NCBI GenBank assembly: GCA_022592445.1
Contig: JABYQR010000159.1
Span: forward strand, 1 to 64,000
From: Cytidiella melzeri
Lineage: Eukaryota > Basidiomycota > Agaricomycetes > Polyporales > Irpicaceae
Length of the DNA: 64,000 nucleotides
Reading direction: 5' to 3'
A program made the position numbers and the translations under genes. The notes beneath the pieces were generated by a model that searched no databases, was not told where the DNA came from, and saw nothing but the letters and a program-made list of their open reading frames with translations. The stretch's first letter is position 1. Each line of letters starts with the position of its first letter. This document shows positions 36,076 through 46,804 of the stretch, in pieces.

Positions 36076-37850
36076 GGAGGTTGATCATGTATATTGACCC
36101 ATGGTCCAAGTTCTGCAGATTACCTGTTTTGTATCTGGGATATGTGATGTAGTAACTACTATGATGCTGTTATGAACCAATCTTTTGACGTTACACTACA
36201 ACCCTCTTGTACTATTGTGCTTCTTTGCACATTTGAACAATACAGTGACATCTTGTTTCCTTCCTGAATGACCATGCATTCCAGTGAAGCAAGCTGCCTA
36301 CTTGCATTAGCTGAGTATATCTTCCAAGGGACATATGTTGAAGCTGTATAGAATCTGATGACTTGAACAAGTGCTCACCTGAATGTCTGGCTTACTGGAA
36401 CAACATGTGGGCAGATGTACATGTTTTTCAGGCTGATAACATGTACTATGACACACCACTGTGAGAGGATTGTCCATAAAGTTCAGGCAATCAATGGCAT
36501 GACCACTAAGAAGAGTCCATATTCCAATGCTGCAGATACTCATCTCTAACAAGGCTTGGACATTTGCAGTGGAGAGATGTGACACCAAATTTGAAGCTAA
36601 TGTGATTATGTGCCAATCATGGAATGAAATGTAAGCTCTTGAAGGAGGCTCCTGGAATACTCTCAGAGAGCTGAAATTATGTGCTAGACATAAATTGACC
36701 CTCTGAAGGTGGGACATCTAAGAATCTTGACCATGAGCGCATCAAGGCCAAAATTTTGAGTGGACACAACAGGCCCTAATGGTCTGGGGTTCCATCTGGC
36801 AGGAAACATGGCCAACCCTCAGCAGGTTGTTGCCAACTTGTGTGACACATCATGATTTCTCACTCATGTATTTGCAACTGGGACCAGGTGGATGCTCAAG
36901 AATGTACAGTGATCTGGAAGTGTCAGATAAGCAGCCTACCCACTTGAGTGACAAGATGGGAAAGTGCTCAGAGCAGAACTTGGCACATTGCCTTGTACAG
37001 ACAAGGAATGTCAATGCTACCACAAGCTAGCAGAGTTGACTTTGTGGTTCTCTGCTCTAGAGTCAATGACAGAGGCAGGTATACATAGAGAAATGTTTTG
37101 GGCATTTTATCAAATAATGTAATGATGTTTGGTGATCTGTTGTAGCAGTGATCCTCTTTGAGAACATTTTGCTCAATGATTTGGGAGGGCCACATTGGTA
37201 GCAGACATAAATAGCCAAAAAACAGGGACACAATCAGCTATCTGTTGAGATTGTGGTATAGCACCTCTTGGTGGGCTTTCCAGGGGCCTCTTGAAGTACA
37301 TACTACTGACACTTGCAACACTTTCCCATATTGACTCTCGAGCTCAGTCACCAAGCACTAACTGTGACATGCCCCGCAACCTTCACAGACTACTGTTTGG
37401 GCTCCACATGGCTCAAACACAAGCTCAACTACCTCAGCTTTGATCTGTACAGTCCATAGCCAACATGTTGTTCTGCTTGTTAAATGATCCCACTGCAGCA
37501 CATTCTAAACCAAAGTATATATTTCTTGAACATGAATAGGAACCCAACTGCCTTCTCTGGAGAAATTCAAAGATGATGTGCAAGAGCAGGCTGCTTCTCA
37601 AGACTCGTGCCAAACAAGATTGGGTCATGCTTCAAACCCATTGACAACAAGCTAGTCATGGACTGGGAACAGCAAGAGGAAGCCATGAGTGAGTTCTTGG
37701 ATTAAGCTGCACCTCTCAATACTCCTTATTTCGGATTTGGACTTGTCACAAACATACTTATCTTTTTTTTCTGTTCTTTTTACTTATCTTGTCTTAATGA
37801 GGGCACACAGCTCTGCATGTAATGAAGAGGAATGGTCGTGATAAACTCAA
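36076..37850. other. CpG-depleted, gene-free relic DNA
   Basis: About 1.8 kb with almost no CpG; for example 36301-36660 contains none, while TG and CA are abundant. No frame is convincing. A plus-strand frame around 36355-36600 reads protein-like stretches interrupted by TGA and TAA codons, as in decayed coding DNA. Best explained as an old inactivated mobile element or duplicated gene. Confidence 0.55.
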
Positions 37851-38336
37851 CACAATGAAAGAGAACACAGTAAACTCGGTGCGGTGAAGTAGAAACAGGG
37901 TTGCAGTAACGCAATAAAGAAGTTTGCAGTAAAAAAAAGTGAAAGGAAAGAGGCCAACTCAAAGGTAGTGAAGTGCTACTTGTCTGAAACAAACCGCAGC
38001 AAAACACTTTAGGTAAGGTGATAAGACAAACTGTTGATATCTGCACGAGCCTAATGGGTGCCCGGATGATTGATACACAAGAAGAGGTACACTTTTATGG
38101 TAGGGGCAAAAGGGAGAGTCAAGGTTGACACATTACAGTGGCAACGGCAGCGACAAGACTTAACTGGAGTCGGAGGAGAGATTGCGGGGTTGGTAGTGGA
38201 GGACTACTCCACCAGATTGGCGATGGGTGTTGCACACGAAGGCGTGTCTCACAAAGATATTGGGGGTGCCAGTGAGGTCAAACTGAATGAGTTTGCACTC
38301 GTGGTTTTCTCCCTCAAACATAGGAGAGAGCCAGCA
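37851..38336 (-). repeat. Inverted repeat arm 1 (partner 39821-40304)
   Basis: Read on the minus strand, this arm matches 39821-40304 over about 485 bp. Shared landmarks include CCAATCTGGTGGAGT, TACCATAAAAGTG, ATCAACAGTT and TTACTGTGTT, at roughly 70-80% identity by eye. It keeps CpG at many places where the partner has TpG or CpA (ACACGCC against ACACACC, TTCGTGTGCA against TTTGTGTGCA, CATCGCC against CATTGCC), so this copy is less decayed. It covers the end of the Cys-rich reading frame and its 3' flank. Confidence 0.8.
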
Positions 38337-38640
38337 GTCAGGATGTGGAGCAACAGGGCAATTGCAGTTGAGTGGTACAAAAGGACCAGATTGCAGTGGA
38401 ACAGGATGGTTGCTTTGCATATTGCAGTAGGAGCAGTTTTCAAGCAAATCCGCTACAGAGGCAACAGAGCTTGCTGGCAAGGGTGATTTGGTTGACAATC
38501 TTTTGGAAGGGGCTGAAGGCTCTACAGGAGGCTCTGGTGGAGGTGTTGGTGCTGGTGGAATAGGATAGCAATGCAGGATCTTGCAATGCGGACAATAGGG
38601 ACAGCAACCGTCCAGTAAGTGAGGAACGGTGGGACAGTAT
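38160..38640 (-). pseudogene. Fragment of a Cys-rich gene, intact at its 3' end
   Basis: Frame open on the minus strand from about 38640 to a TAA at 38160-38162. It begins after a TGA, so no start is visible. It encodes a Cys-rich block (GCCPYCPHCKILHC), a Pro-rich linker (PPAPTPPPEPPVEPS), then CSYCNMQSNH, LNCNCPVAPHPDCWLSP and a conserved end (FVCNTHRQSGGVVLHY). The segment from WLSP to VVLHY recurs in the inverted arm at 39.83-39.96 kb with mostly conservative changes, showing that the protein was under selection before duplication. The Cys pairs suggest zinc binding. Family not recognised; possibly a transposon-associated protein or a lineage-specific gene family. Confidence 0.5.
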
Positions 38641-39820
38641 CAACAGACTCAGGAAACGGAATGAGTCGCAGGCTCAGCGGACATAAACATAGGAGAAAGT
38701 TGCAGTGAGAGGAACACAGTTGCAGGTGGCTTAACGCAGTTGCAAAAGAAGGGGAAACTCTGGGGGGTGCTATTCTCTGACAAAAATTTACAAAGAGACT
38801 CGGTTTATATAGCTACAGTACCTCTCCTATCTTTAGTCTTCTCCGACTAAGTCCAACAAGAAAGCAACTGCCGAAACTCTAGACCTCTCAGCTCAACAGA
38901 GACAAATGCAATGGAACAAGTTGGCAAGCAGCGGGACACAGCCTGCATATGGCAAGGGTATGGGATGTGACACCTAAAAGTGGACGGGTTTTGGGTTGCT
39001 GTACACCACGTGGGATGCCGATAAAGGAGCGTCTGGGAACCTGTGATAGGAGACATCTTGCAACACGACTCGGGCGCTAGGCTTGAATGATGGTGTTTTG
39101 CTGCAGTTCTGAGGAGGGTTTGATTCTCGCGGTCCTTATCCATTGGTTGGTCCGGCACAGCCTGCAGCAATCATGTGGGCAGGATGCAATGAAGGTTGCA
39201 ACATTGTTGGAGGTTGGGCCAAAGAACCCTTGATGAATCCCCAGATGGCCACGCAAAGGTCCCGAGGTTTGGCCGATAATCATCGCCAAAGCCTGCTCGC
39301 TGTTCTTGGACCATCATGCTCCGCTACTCGGACCGCTGGAGTACACACGGTAGAATTGGTCTGCAGGCAAAGAAGTTGATATGCATGCAATGGGAGTTGG
39401 TCCGCAGTCCTAGGTGTTTTCCGGTCATATCAACGCTCAAGACCTGCAATGGCAAAACACTCCTTGGGCTTGTGGCACAACAACACCAGCAAGAGACTGA
39501 CACTTCAGTTGCATTTCGGTTCAACTCCTATTGCAAATTGCAGGACATTACTCAATCAGCATTGTGCCACATGCACTGCAGACTGGTGCTTGCCCAGGTT
39601 TAGGAGTTGCACACCAAACCCTGCCTAGGTACATGCTGTGTCCTGCATTTTGCTGATTCACTCTATCATGTTTTGCCTCCGCTTGCTTGAACAGCTTGGT
39701 ACATTGGTTTTCACCCTCGTGTTTGGACTTAGCATGAGAAAGGCAAGATTCAGGAGGCATAGCATATAGATATAAGCAGTATCAAATGTAAATTTAAGGA
39801 AGAATACAACTCATTACGGC
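38641..39820. other. Spacer of the inverted duplication with a second Cys-rich relic frame
   Basis: Between the two arms, the minus strand from 39760 to about 39400 reads MPPESCLSHAKSKHEGENQC and later APVCSACGTMLIE, then meets TAA, TGA, TGA and TGA stops at positions explicable by C-to-T change of CAA or CGA codons. This looks like an inactivated coding region with a CxxC motif. The rest (38641-39400) has moderate CpG content and no convincing exon. Confidence 0.4.
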
Positions 39821-40304
39821 TGCTGGCTATCCCCCAACTTTGTTGGCAGTAATCACAAGTGCAAACTTGTCCAGTTTATTCTCACTGGCTTGTCCAATGT
39901 TGTTGTCAGACACACCTTTGTGTGCATCACCCATTGCCAATCTGGTGGAGTTGTTCTCCACTATTGAACTTGTGACCCCTCCATCAATTCCGACTGAGTC
40001 CTGTCTCTGCCACTGTCATTGCAACAGTACCACATTGACACTCGCCTTTTTGCATACCATAAAAGTGCACATATCCTCGTGCAACACTCTGCCAAATAGC
40101 CATTGTGCATGAGCAGACATCAACAGTTCATCTTAACACCTTGTGTAGGTGAACCCGGCAATTTGTGTTTTACTATAGTCACTCTATTGCATTTCTTTTG
40201 GTCTCTTATTGTTTCACTGTGTTTCCATTGTATTTCTTTAGTGCATTACTGCAATTGTGTTTCATCTTCACTGTGACAAGCTTACTGTGTTTTGCTTTCA
40301 CTGC
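39821..40304 (+). repeat. Inverted repeat arm 2 (partner 37851-38336)
   Basis: Plus-strand copy of arm 1. It encodes a diverged version of the same protein end (FVCITHCQSGGVVLHY) with a premature TGA directly after, and a stop matching the arm 1 stop further on. CpG sites of arm 1 are mostly TpG or CpA here. The two gene copies are transcribed outward, away from a spacer of about 1.5 kb. Confidence 0.8.
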
Positions 40305-40335
40305 AACCTATTGCACTTTGCATTGTGCTGCTCAT

Positions 40336-41806
40336 TGTTACAAACGGCCTTCACACCCTATCATTTTTTTTCACTTCTTTAATCATCCCAGTAACTAGTT
40401 GTTTTCCTCACCTTTGCCTTGACAACTCAACTCATCTTTCCTCCTCTGTCGTGGATGGCCCGACTAGCCCTTGATTTTTGTAATTTACTCTTGTTTTTAT
40501 CTGTAAAACCTCGGGCTGCAACCCAGTTGCAACCCTCTCTGCACAAACTCCTTTGCACATCTATTAAGCGCCCATATCACGTGGCTTAGACGCTCCACAT
40601 GGTCACGTTACCTGGTACTACATCACACTGGCATGTGACTTAGCTTATGTAAGACCACATGGCTACAACCACATGGCTCAGCCCATAGCTAGGGTTTGAC
40701 GTCATAGATACCGTCCACATGGGCTCCTTATTGTTCTTTCCCTATTGTTCTCTTTATGGAAGGATGTTCTCACAGGTGTGGGAATGGAATACAATAGTTG
40801 GTCTCCTTTTAGATAGATTCTCTCATGAGTAGAGTTCTTGGCAAGGTCTAGACAATAGCGATTGCGCTCCTTTAGGTAGTTCTTTTGTTCTTTGCTCACA
40901 CGACTTCTTGCAAAGCCTGCCCTCAACATGGTCTGTGCGCAGGTCCCTGAAGTCTATATATACTGCTGCATGTACGCTTCTAGCCCCCCATCTCGACCTC
41001 TTGGTCTTTACTGGGCTAGGTAAGCAAACCCCCTCTGTACTACATAGCTGGTAGACAGAATACTAACTTGGTCTTTACTGGGCTAGCTACCTGAACAAAG
41101 TTTATAGTTGGTGAGAGCATTGTGCTACACGCCTGCCACCACCTCGTTGTCGTCTTCCACATCGTGTCCCTAGTTGCTGCGTTGAGCTCTGTCTCCGTGA
41201 AACCCTCATTCCTTGCTTCCCATCACCTCTGTTCAACACAGACTATTATGTCATCAGTCTCCTTCTTGTTGCTGTGGAAACCTCAAACCTAACTCTGATT
41301 GGTTACTGTTGCCTTGGTTCCACCCTCGGCCCTTCTATACCTCTGTTACTGTTCTATTGAGTCCAATCCTGTCTATTCCCTCTTTTGAGTCCAACTCTGT
41401 CTATCTCCTGTCTCAGGTTCAACCCCTTTTCTATTGATCCCTTGCTCATGGCCTACCTTTCTATTGTCTTTTGTTCTTGTGCCTTGAGGGTCTTCTCTCC
41501 CATTGGCTTGCCAAAGTAGCTATTGTTCTTGTCTATTGTTTCACTCCACTGTTCCTTTAATTGTTTACCACTATGTCGGACTGGTCCTAAAGTGGTTAGG
41601 TCAACATGTATAAATAGTTGCTGGATGCAGGGCTAGAACCTCAGTATATCCACTTTGAATCAATATTTCTTCTATCAATCCATCATCTGTCTGCCATTGT
41701 GCTTGACAGTAACCATGCGGCCTAGACCATCATTTGACCTTGTGTGTGGATACATCAAGGGGTTCTGACTTGACACCTTGTCTCTTGATGATAGTCGGTC
41801 TTAGCA
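40336..41806 (+). mobile_element. Solo LTR of a TGTTA-type retrotransposon, split by a nested insertion
   Basis: Begins TGTTACAAACGG and ends GGTCTTAGCA. The reverse complement of 44029-44600 has the same start (TGTTACAAACGG), the same end (GGTCTTAACA), and shared internal blocks (ACATGTATAAATAG, GGCTAGAACCTCAGT, ATCATCTGTCTGCCA, AAGGGGTTCTGACTTGACA). TATAAATAG is a promoter-like TATA box. Flanks CTCAT (left) and CTTAT (right) could be a 5-bp target-site duplication with one C-to-T change. No internal reverse-transcriptase or integrase frame is present, so it is a solo LTR. About 0.74 kb near 40452-41186 is absent from the other copy. Confidence 0.65.
40452..41186. mobile_element. Nested insertion inside the solo LTR
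   Basis: This segment interrupts the LTR and is flanked by a 7-bp direct repeat, CTCTGTC, at 40445-40451 and 41187-41193. It contains TCTATATATACTG near 40953, two copies of TTGGTCTTTACTGGGCTAG about 64 bp apart (41001 and 41068 region), and GTTGGTGAGAGCATTGTG, resembling the end and primer-binding region of another LTR element. No coding capacity. Probably a second, shorter LTR-type element that landed in the first. Confidence 0.45.
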
Positions 41807-42472
41807 CTTATTGCATTGCATGGCATCGTTTTGCATCACATTGCATCATACTATTTGCATCTTCTTACTTTGCATCATCCTCTACCACCCGCTTGCACCT
41901 CTACCTCGCACTCTAAATATTGCATTGTGCAATTCATTGCCCTTTTGCTGTTTATTGCATCGCTACAGGCAATGTGCTATTTGTGTCTCCTTGCCCCATG
42001 ATGCATTGTTACACCTCTATCACCCTGTTGCACCATGTTTCCTTGCACTCTGAGCCCCGCAATGCATTACCTCTTGCTTGCGTCGAGGTACAGCCTAGGA
42101 CTCTTGGACCCACTTGCAACATACCCTCAACTCCTACTTACGCATTTCATTGCCTCTTGCAAGTTCTAGTGTGTTTGTGCCTGGTCCCTTTGTGTCCAGG
42201 GGGTGTGTCAGTGTCTCAACGGCATGCAAGGTCAGGCAGCAAGTATCAACTGACTAGAAGATCCCCCAAAGCCCACATAGTCAGGGCTAGCTGCACCTAT
42301 CATGCAATCAAATCCCCAGTGCTCCTATAGTATCAGTGATAGATCAAATACAGAACATACCAGATAAACCTACACTATGATTTGTATTCATTGCCCTCTG
42401 CAGAGAAGCATTGCAAACAAATCAGTGGTCTAGATGTATATCATTGCAGAATTCAGTGACTTGTTTGGGAAA
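41807..42472. other. TTGCAT-rich gene-free sequence
   Basis: Unusually dense in TTGCAT, TTGCAC and TTGCAA words, especially 41810-41960, with few CpG. No exon supported. The pattern fits decay of CpG-containing repeats or a degenerate short tandem repeat. Confidence 0.4.
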
Positions 42473-42546
42473 ATGGCAAGTGTACAACAGAAGAAGGGGG
42501 AAAGAAACAGGATGATGCAGAGGAATTGGTTTCTTGACCCTGACAC
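42473..42546 (+). repeat. Direct repeat copy 1 (partner 43158-43231)
   Basis: CAAGTGTACAA(C/T)AGAAG, GGGAAAGAA(A/G)CAGGA, TGGTT and CTGACACTA occur in the same order and spacing in both copies. May be the border or untranslated part of a mobile element. Confidence 0.5.
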
Positions 42547-42639
42547 TATGAGTTGGGATGCTGAGGAGTTTTGGTTGAAGAAGACAGGGCACTCGTTTCA
42601 AGCCTCTCTCTGAGGGAGAGTTCATTTTCTATCCCCCCC

Positions 42640-42923
42640 GACTACTTTGAAGCTCACAGGATGAGCTACTGCTCTCCTGATGGGATTAGACGCATCTAAC
42701 CGACCCCCTCACAAAGGGTTATGGCAAGCACCTGGCATCGTTACCCAAGTGGGAGACTCTGGTCACGCTCTATTCGCACACCACTGAGGGGAGGAGGTGT
42801 CCTTATCCAATCCACGTTGCTTATGCGGTGTGATGGTTTGTAGTTAGCTCTAGTGGTGTATGTTCGGCTGTCGTGCGCCCCTGGCTTTTGCTGGCGCCTT
42901 TCAATATTTATTGGAAAAAAAAA
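42640..42923 (+). mobile_element. Candidate short retroposon (SINE or truncated LINE 3' end)
   Basis: Non-coding segment ending GCGCCTTTCAATATTTATTGG followed by nine A (42915-42923). About ten CpG lie in roughly 220 bp (42690-42905), while the DNA on both sides has almost none, so it arrived later than the flanks or escaped methylation. No RNA polymerase III A/B boxes could be recognised. The 5' border is uncertain; a run of C at about 42634-42640 may be near it. Confidence 0.4.
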
Positions 42924-43157
42924 GACACTATGTGGCTTTGATTGTGACAGACAGTAACCTGTTTCAGATAAAGCAATCTATCACTTGGCAATATCAGCTG
43001 CAATCAATGCCAATTTAATTTCTCTATCACTCCTATTAGATGAAAGCTGTTTCAGATTGTACAATTTCAACAGTTCTCAGAATCAGATTGCAATATTGAA
43101 GCCAGTAATGGAAAGATTTTGCCTCCCAAGCTCTTAAAGTGATGACACTGCTATCTG

Positions 43158-43231
43158 TCAAGTGTACAATAGAAGGAGGAGGGAAAGAAGCAGGAGGTTG
43201 GGAGGAGCTGGTTCTTTCTCACTGACACTAG
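43158..43231 (+). repeat. Direct repeat copy 2 (partner 42473-42546)
   Basis: Second copy of the ~74-bp block described at 42473; it ends with the same CTGACACTA. The copies are about 0.7 kb apart, and the CpG-rich insertion lies between them. Confidence 0.5.
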
Positions 43232-43429
43232 GCCTACTCAGGGTAGATGTACACACCTGAGACCGACTTGGAGCTGTTCAAGTAGGTGGTTGAGCACCCA
43301 AGCAAATGAAACAGTGCAAGTGAGCACCAATTCACTTCCATGGTAGGGTTAGACTTACGGTGTGCACCTCAAATAACAACCTTCATGACTGCCATCACTA
43401 TGGCTGGACCAACACAACAGCAAGCCCTA

Positions 43430-43918
43430 CAGCAAACTGAGGATTATTGTTAGCACTTGAAAGAGGATTGTGATTAGTCAACTCTATTGCATATACTGAT
43501 GGAAACTATAGAGGTCTTGGATGAAGTAGATGACACTATTAGCAACACTGACACAGTCTCATCAGTCTCATTCACCTCCTTCTCTGCCTCATATACATCT
43601 TCAGCCTCATGGGCTCAAGCAATGACTTGAGATGGCAAAAATGTGATGTCTTATCATTGAGCAGAATTTGGACTTGGCTGTGCAGAAATCAGGAAGACCT
43701 GAGTTATGGATTGCTGCATTCCACACTGCACTAGAAGAGTTATGATTGCTCTAATCTCTCTTCAAGATGAGCCAGTTTGTTTACCATCTGATGACAAAAA
43801 GAGGCAGGTAAAGAAATACACTTCTGATCATGGCTTCAAGAGCTGGAGAAATGGTTTCATGGCACAAACTTCTGCCTTTCCAAGAAACCTGGATTTTTTA
43901 GTTCAACCTACTTAGTCA
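43430..43918 (+). pseudogene. Decayed coding sequence, unknown origin
   Basis: A plus-strand frame reads protein-like stretches, for example EVDDTISNTDTVSSVSFTS and LISLQDEPVCLPSDDKKRQV, broken by several TAG, TGA and TAA codons before a final TAG at about 43916. CpG is nearly absent. It resembles an inactivated transposon or gene relic; no family is recognisable. Confidence 0.35.
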
Positions 43919-44028
43919 AAGATAAACGATACTCATTTGTGCACACGTGAACATTCAATGTCTTGTTTTACATACTCCTCCCCTTTCAAGATACTTGTCT
44001 TCCCTCATGATCTTTGCATTGTTAACTA

Positions 44029-44600
44029 TGTTAAGACCGACTATTGTCAAGAGACAAGTTGTCAAGTCAGAACCCCTTGGTGTGGCTACACACAAGGTCG
44101 AATGCTGCGCGGTCACTGTCAAGCACAGTGGCAGACAGATGATGGTTCAATAGAAGGAATGTTGATATGAAGTGGATAGACTGAGGTTCTAGCCCCATGT
44201 CTAGCGGCTATTTATACATGTTGACCTGTTTATGGGCCAGTTAGAGAGATGGAACATGAGCCAAAGAACAATAGAAGGGGTTGAACCCAAAACAGGGGAT
44301 AGACAGGGTAGAACCTGAAACAGGGGACATACAGGGTTGAACCTGATAGAACGGTAACGGAGTTATGGAAGAGCCAAGTGTAAAACTAAAGCAATGGTAA
44401 CCAATAGGGGTTAGGTCTGAAGTAATAAGAACAAAGTGAGGGGGTTAATGACATAGTAGTCCATGTTGAACAGGAATGATAAGGGATTGGAACTAATGGG
44501 GAAAAGACGAGTTGGATCGTCAAGGTAAAGCAAAGAGATAGCTAGCTACTTGTTATGAGAAAAGAATGAAAATAGTAAAGTGTGAAGACCGTTTGTAACA
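44029..44600 (-). mobile_element. Solo LTR, reverse orientation (partner of 40336-41806)
   Basis: On the minus strand it runs from TGTTACAAACGG (44600) to CGGTCTTAACA (44029), a TG...CA element with 5-bp inverted ends TGTTA/TAACA, 572 bp long, with the TATAAATAG box and GGCTAGAACCTCAGT block of its partner. ACTATG occurs at both borders (44025-44030 and 44600-44605), overlapping the element ends, so the exact target-site duplication is ambiguous. No internal domain attached. Confidence 0.7.
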
Positions 44601-44605
44601 CTATG

Positions 44606-45335
44606 CAATTGGCTGTGTTGGCACTTTACATGATGCCACTCAGTTCTAGGATATGCACATTGCTCAGAACTGATGACACTTTCTTGCCAACAACAAGTGG
44701 ATTTCGGCCAATAGTGCATACCTGTTGTCATCATGGTGTGCTACTCTGTTCTGCACTCCTGCAAAGAGGAGATTGACTTAGCTTCAAAGACAATACACTC
44801 ACTGAGTATCATGGGTAAGTACTTTCTGTTACATTCATAAACTATAATGCATACTATTATAGCCCTAAGTTCACTTGAAGCATGTTAGTGCCCAACTCAA
44901 GGATTGTTTCCAGCTCTTTAGAGGAATAAAAAAACTCTCTTCAGGATGTGAACCAACATTGATTTCTTATTAAACGGCAGCAATGCTCGATTGTCCTTCA
45001 CAACCTTATCATTCAAGTTGCAGCCAAAGAAAACTTTTCCTAACACAGAATGGATCCTACCAATTGCCCATGCCAATGAAGACAAGTTTGATAATGGGGT
45101 GGATATTGATGCAATATTGATGTGAAGAAAGATGAACACTTATTAGAGGGGTAGCGTTTCCTCAAACATTGTTGGAAAAGTTGTTCAGAGATGAAGCCTA
45201 TATCAATGCACAATGCCAATAGATTGTAATGAAGAGCTATAGCAATCACAATATCAATACAAGCATTTGGAGTAGAAAGATACAAAGACCAGAATTGTCA
45301 AGCAAGTAGCAGCACTAAACAATACAGCAGTATCA
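44606..45335. other. CpG-poor gene-free sequence
   Basis: 730 bp between the solo LTR and the next relic. No exon, RNA gene or repeat border could be supported. Confidence 0.45.
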
Positions 45336-46351
45336 TCAAAGCAGCATAGGTATGTACCAGAGTTGTTCAATAGGGGCAGCATCATCATTAGACATATTTG
45401 AAGAACCTACCTGAATCAATCCTCCCAACTGTACCTTGAGCATCTGCAGCCTAATCTGGAGTTCAAGTTGTTTAAGTTGTTGCTCACCCAGAAGACAATC
45501 ATGCTTGTGCTGCTGACATTGAACCAAAAGCTCATATTCACGCCGAGCCTGGTTAGCGTCTGCTTGGAGCTAAGCAGTGGTGAGGAGGTGTGTGTGGCCA
45601 TCTCAAAGTTGCTCAGTCTTGTACTGTATCTTCTTTAACTCTATCTTCTGTGCAGCTTTAGACTTGACAGCATTCAGCAATGCATTGACAGGACTGAATG
45701 TGTCCTCAATAGTGGCCTCAGAGTGCGAGCATTTGACACCTGGAGATTTAGGTCCAGAGGATATCAGAGAGGAGTTGCGTGAGACAGAAGTGCTGTGTGG
45801 TGCTGAGGGAACAGGCAACATGAAGGCATCAGGAGATGAAGACACCGGAGCTGCGCAATGACCAATACCTCGATGAGGAGGTTGTCCTCGAGTAACAGTG
45901 CTTCCCGAAGCTGTAGCTATAGCTGGCATTTGTGCTTGTGCGAGAGCTGCTGCTGAGGCTCAAGGTGGGCTATTGTCGAAATTGATCACCTGTGTGGAAG
46001 ATATGGCGAAAGGACCAGAACTAAGAGTAGTTCTCGACAGAGGGCCTTGATCAACATCCATATCCTCAGGATCTTGACTGCGTTCAGCAAAATTGTCTGT
46101 ACCCTGATTGTTGTCTTTAAGAATCTCTGCTCTTGATGGGGGCATCCTGTGCAGCCTGTGACTTTCCCTTTCCCTGCTAGATTGTTAGACATATGCTCAT
46201 ATAGTTTGTTGACAGCTTCCCTTATCCTGAAGGCTGGCAACATGGTCAGAGCTCCACCGAGAGAGACAAATTTGAATGTGGATGCCTGTACTCTCTTCTT
46301 CGTTTCGAGTTGGGCACTTGAAGACGCACATTTCAACAGAGTAGCATACAC
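45336..46351 (-). pseudogene. Relic of a coiled-coil protein gene inactivated by C-to-T-type stops
   Basis: From 46145 to 45336 one minus-strand frame reads a coherent protein: an acidic part (SQDPEDMDVDQGPLS), a Ser/Pro-rich middle (SAPHSTSVSRNSSLISS), then a charged coiled coil (VKSKAAQKIELKKIQYKTEQ and QLKQLELQIRLQMLKVQ). It is broken by a TGA after SPP (about 45960), a TGA after KTEQL (about 45603) and a TAG a few codons on. Each is one C-to-T step from CGA or CAG. A likely upstream exon in another phase (46351-46150) reads ETKKRVQASTFKFVSLGGAL and FRIREAVNKLYEHMS. The layout (acidic middle, basic coiled-coil end) resembles accessory proteins of fungal DNA transposons, but that is a guess. 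Confidence 0.5.
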
Positions 46352-46804
46352 TGATACTGTCTACTCATGGCTAGAAATGCAGCTCCAAGTGTCGATTTCT
46401 TGTCTTTTAATTGGAGGCTTGAGCCTCAGAGCTGCTGGGAGCTTGGTGGCGTTGCTGTCCGAGTCTACGAGGCGACGGCGTTCGTCCGAGTGACCGAGTG
46501 GTCGTCTCCGCTCACTGGCAAGACCGTAACTCTAGTGCTTGCCTTTTCCCCTGACCTGCGTGTACACACGACCAAGACTCGCCTACGCCTCGTATGCAAC
46601 TTCAGATCCTCAGGCTACTAGATCAGACTTACATTGCCTAAGAGACATACTGTCGCGTGTTTCGACTCTCAGGGTCTCACTCCGAATTCGAGTCTGCAAG
46701 ATTAAACCAAAATCACTTTCTCAGCCGACATTTTCACTCACGACACTGTACTTGCATATCGACACCCATCTTTAAACCCTTCGAGCATCTCCAACTCTCA
46801 CATC
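46352..46804. other. Promoter region of the RasGAP gene
   Basis: CpG content returns to normal from about 46440, marking the right edge of the island. The 5' leader ahead of 46805 is pyrimidine- and AC-rich; no exon is supported. Confidence 0.4.

Noticed and set aside
39512..39535. GGTTCAACTCC, similar to a tRNA B box
   Set aside because: No matching A box, acceptor stem or anticodon arm nearby.
34257..46804. Intact retrotransposon polymerase or transposase gene in the island
   Set aside because: No reverse-transcriptase, integrase or DDE motif could be read in any frame; only LTRs and relics are visible.
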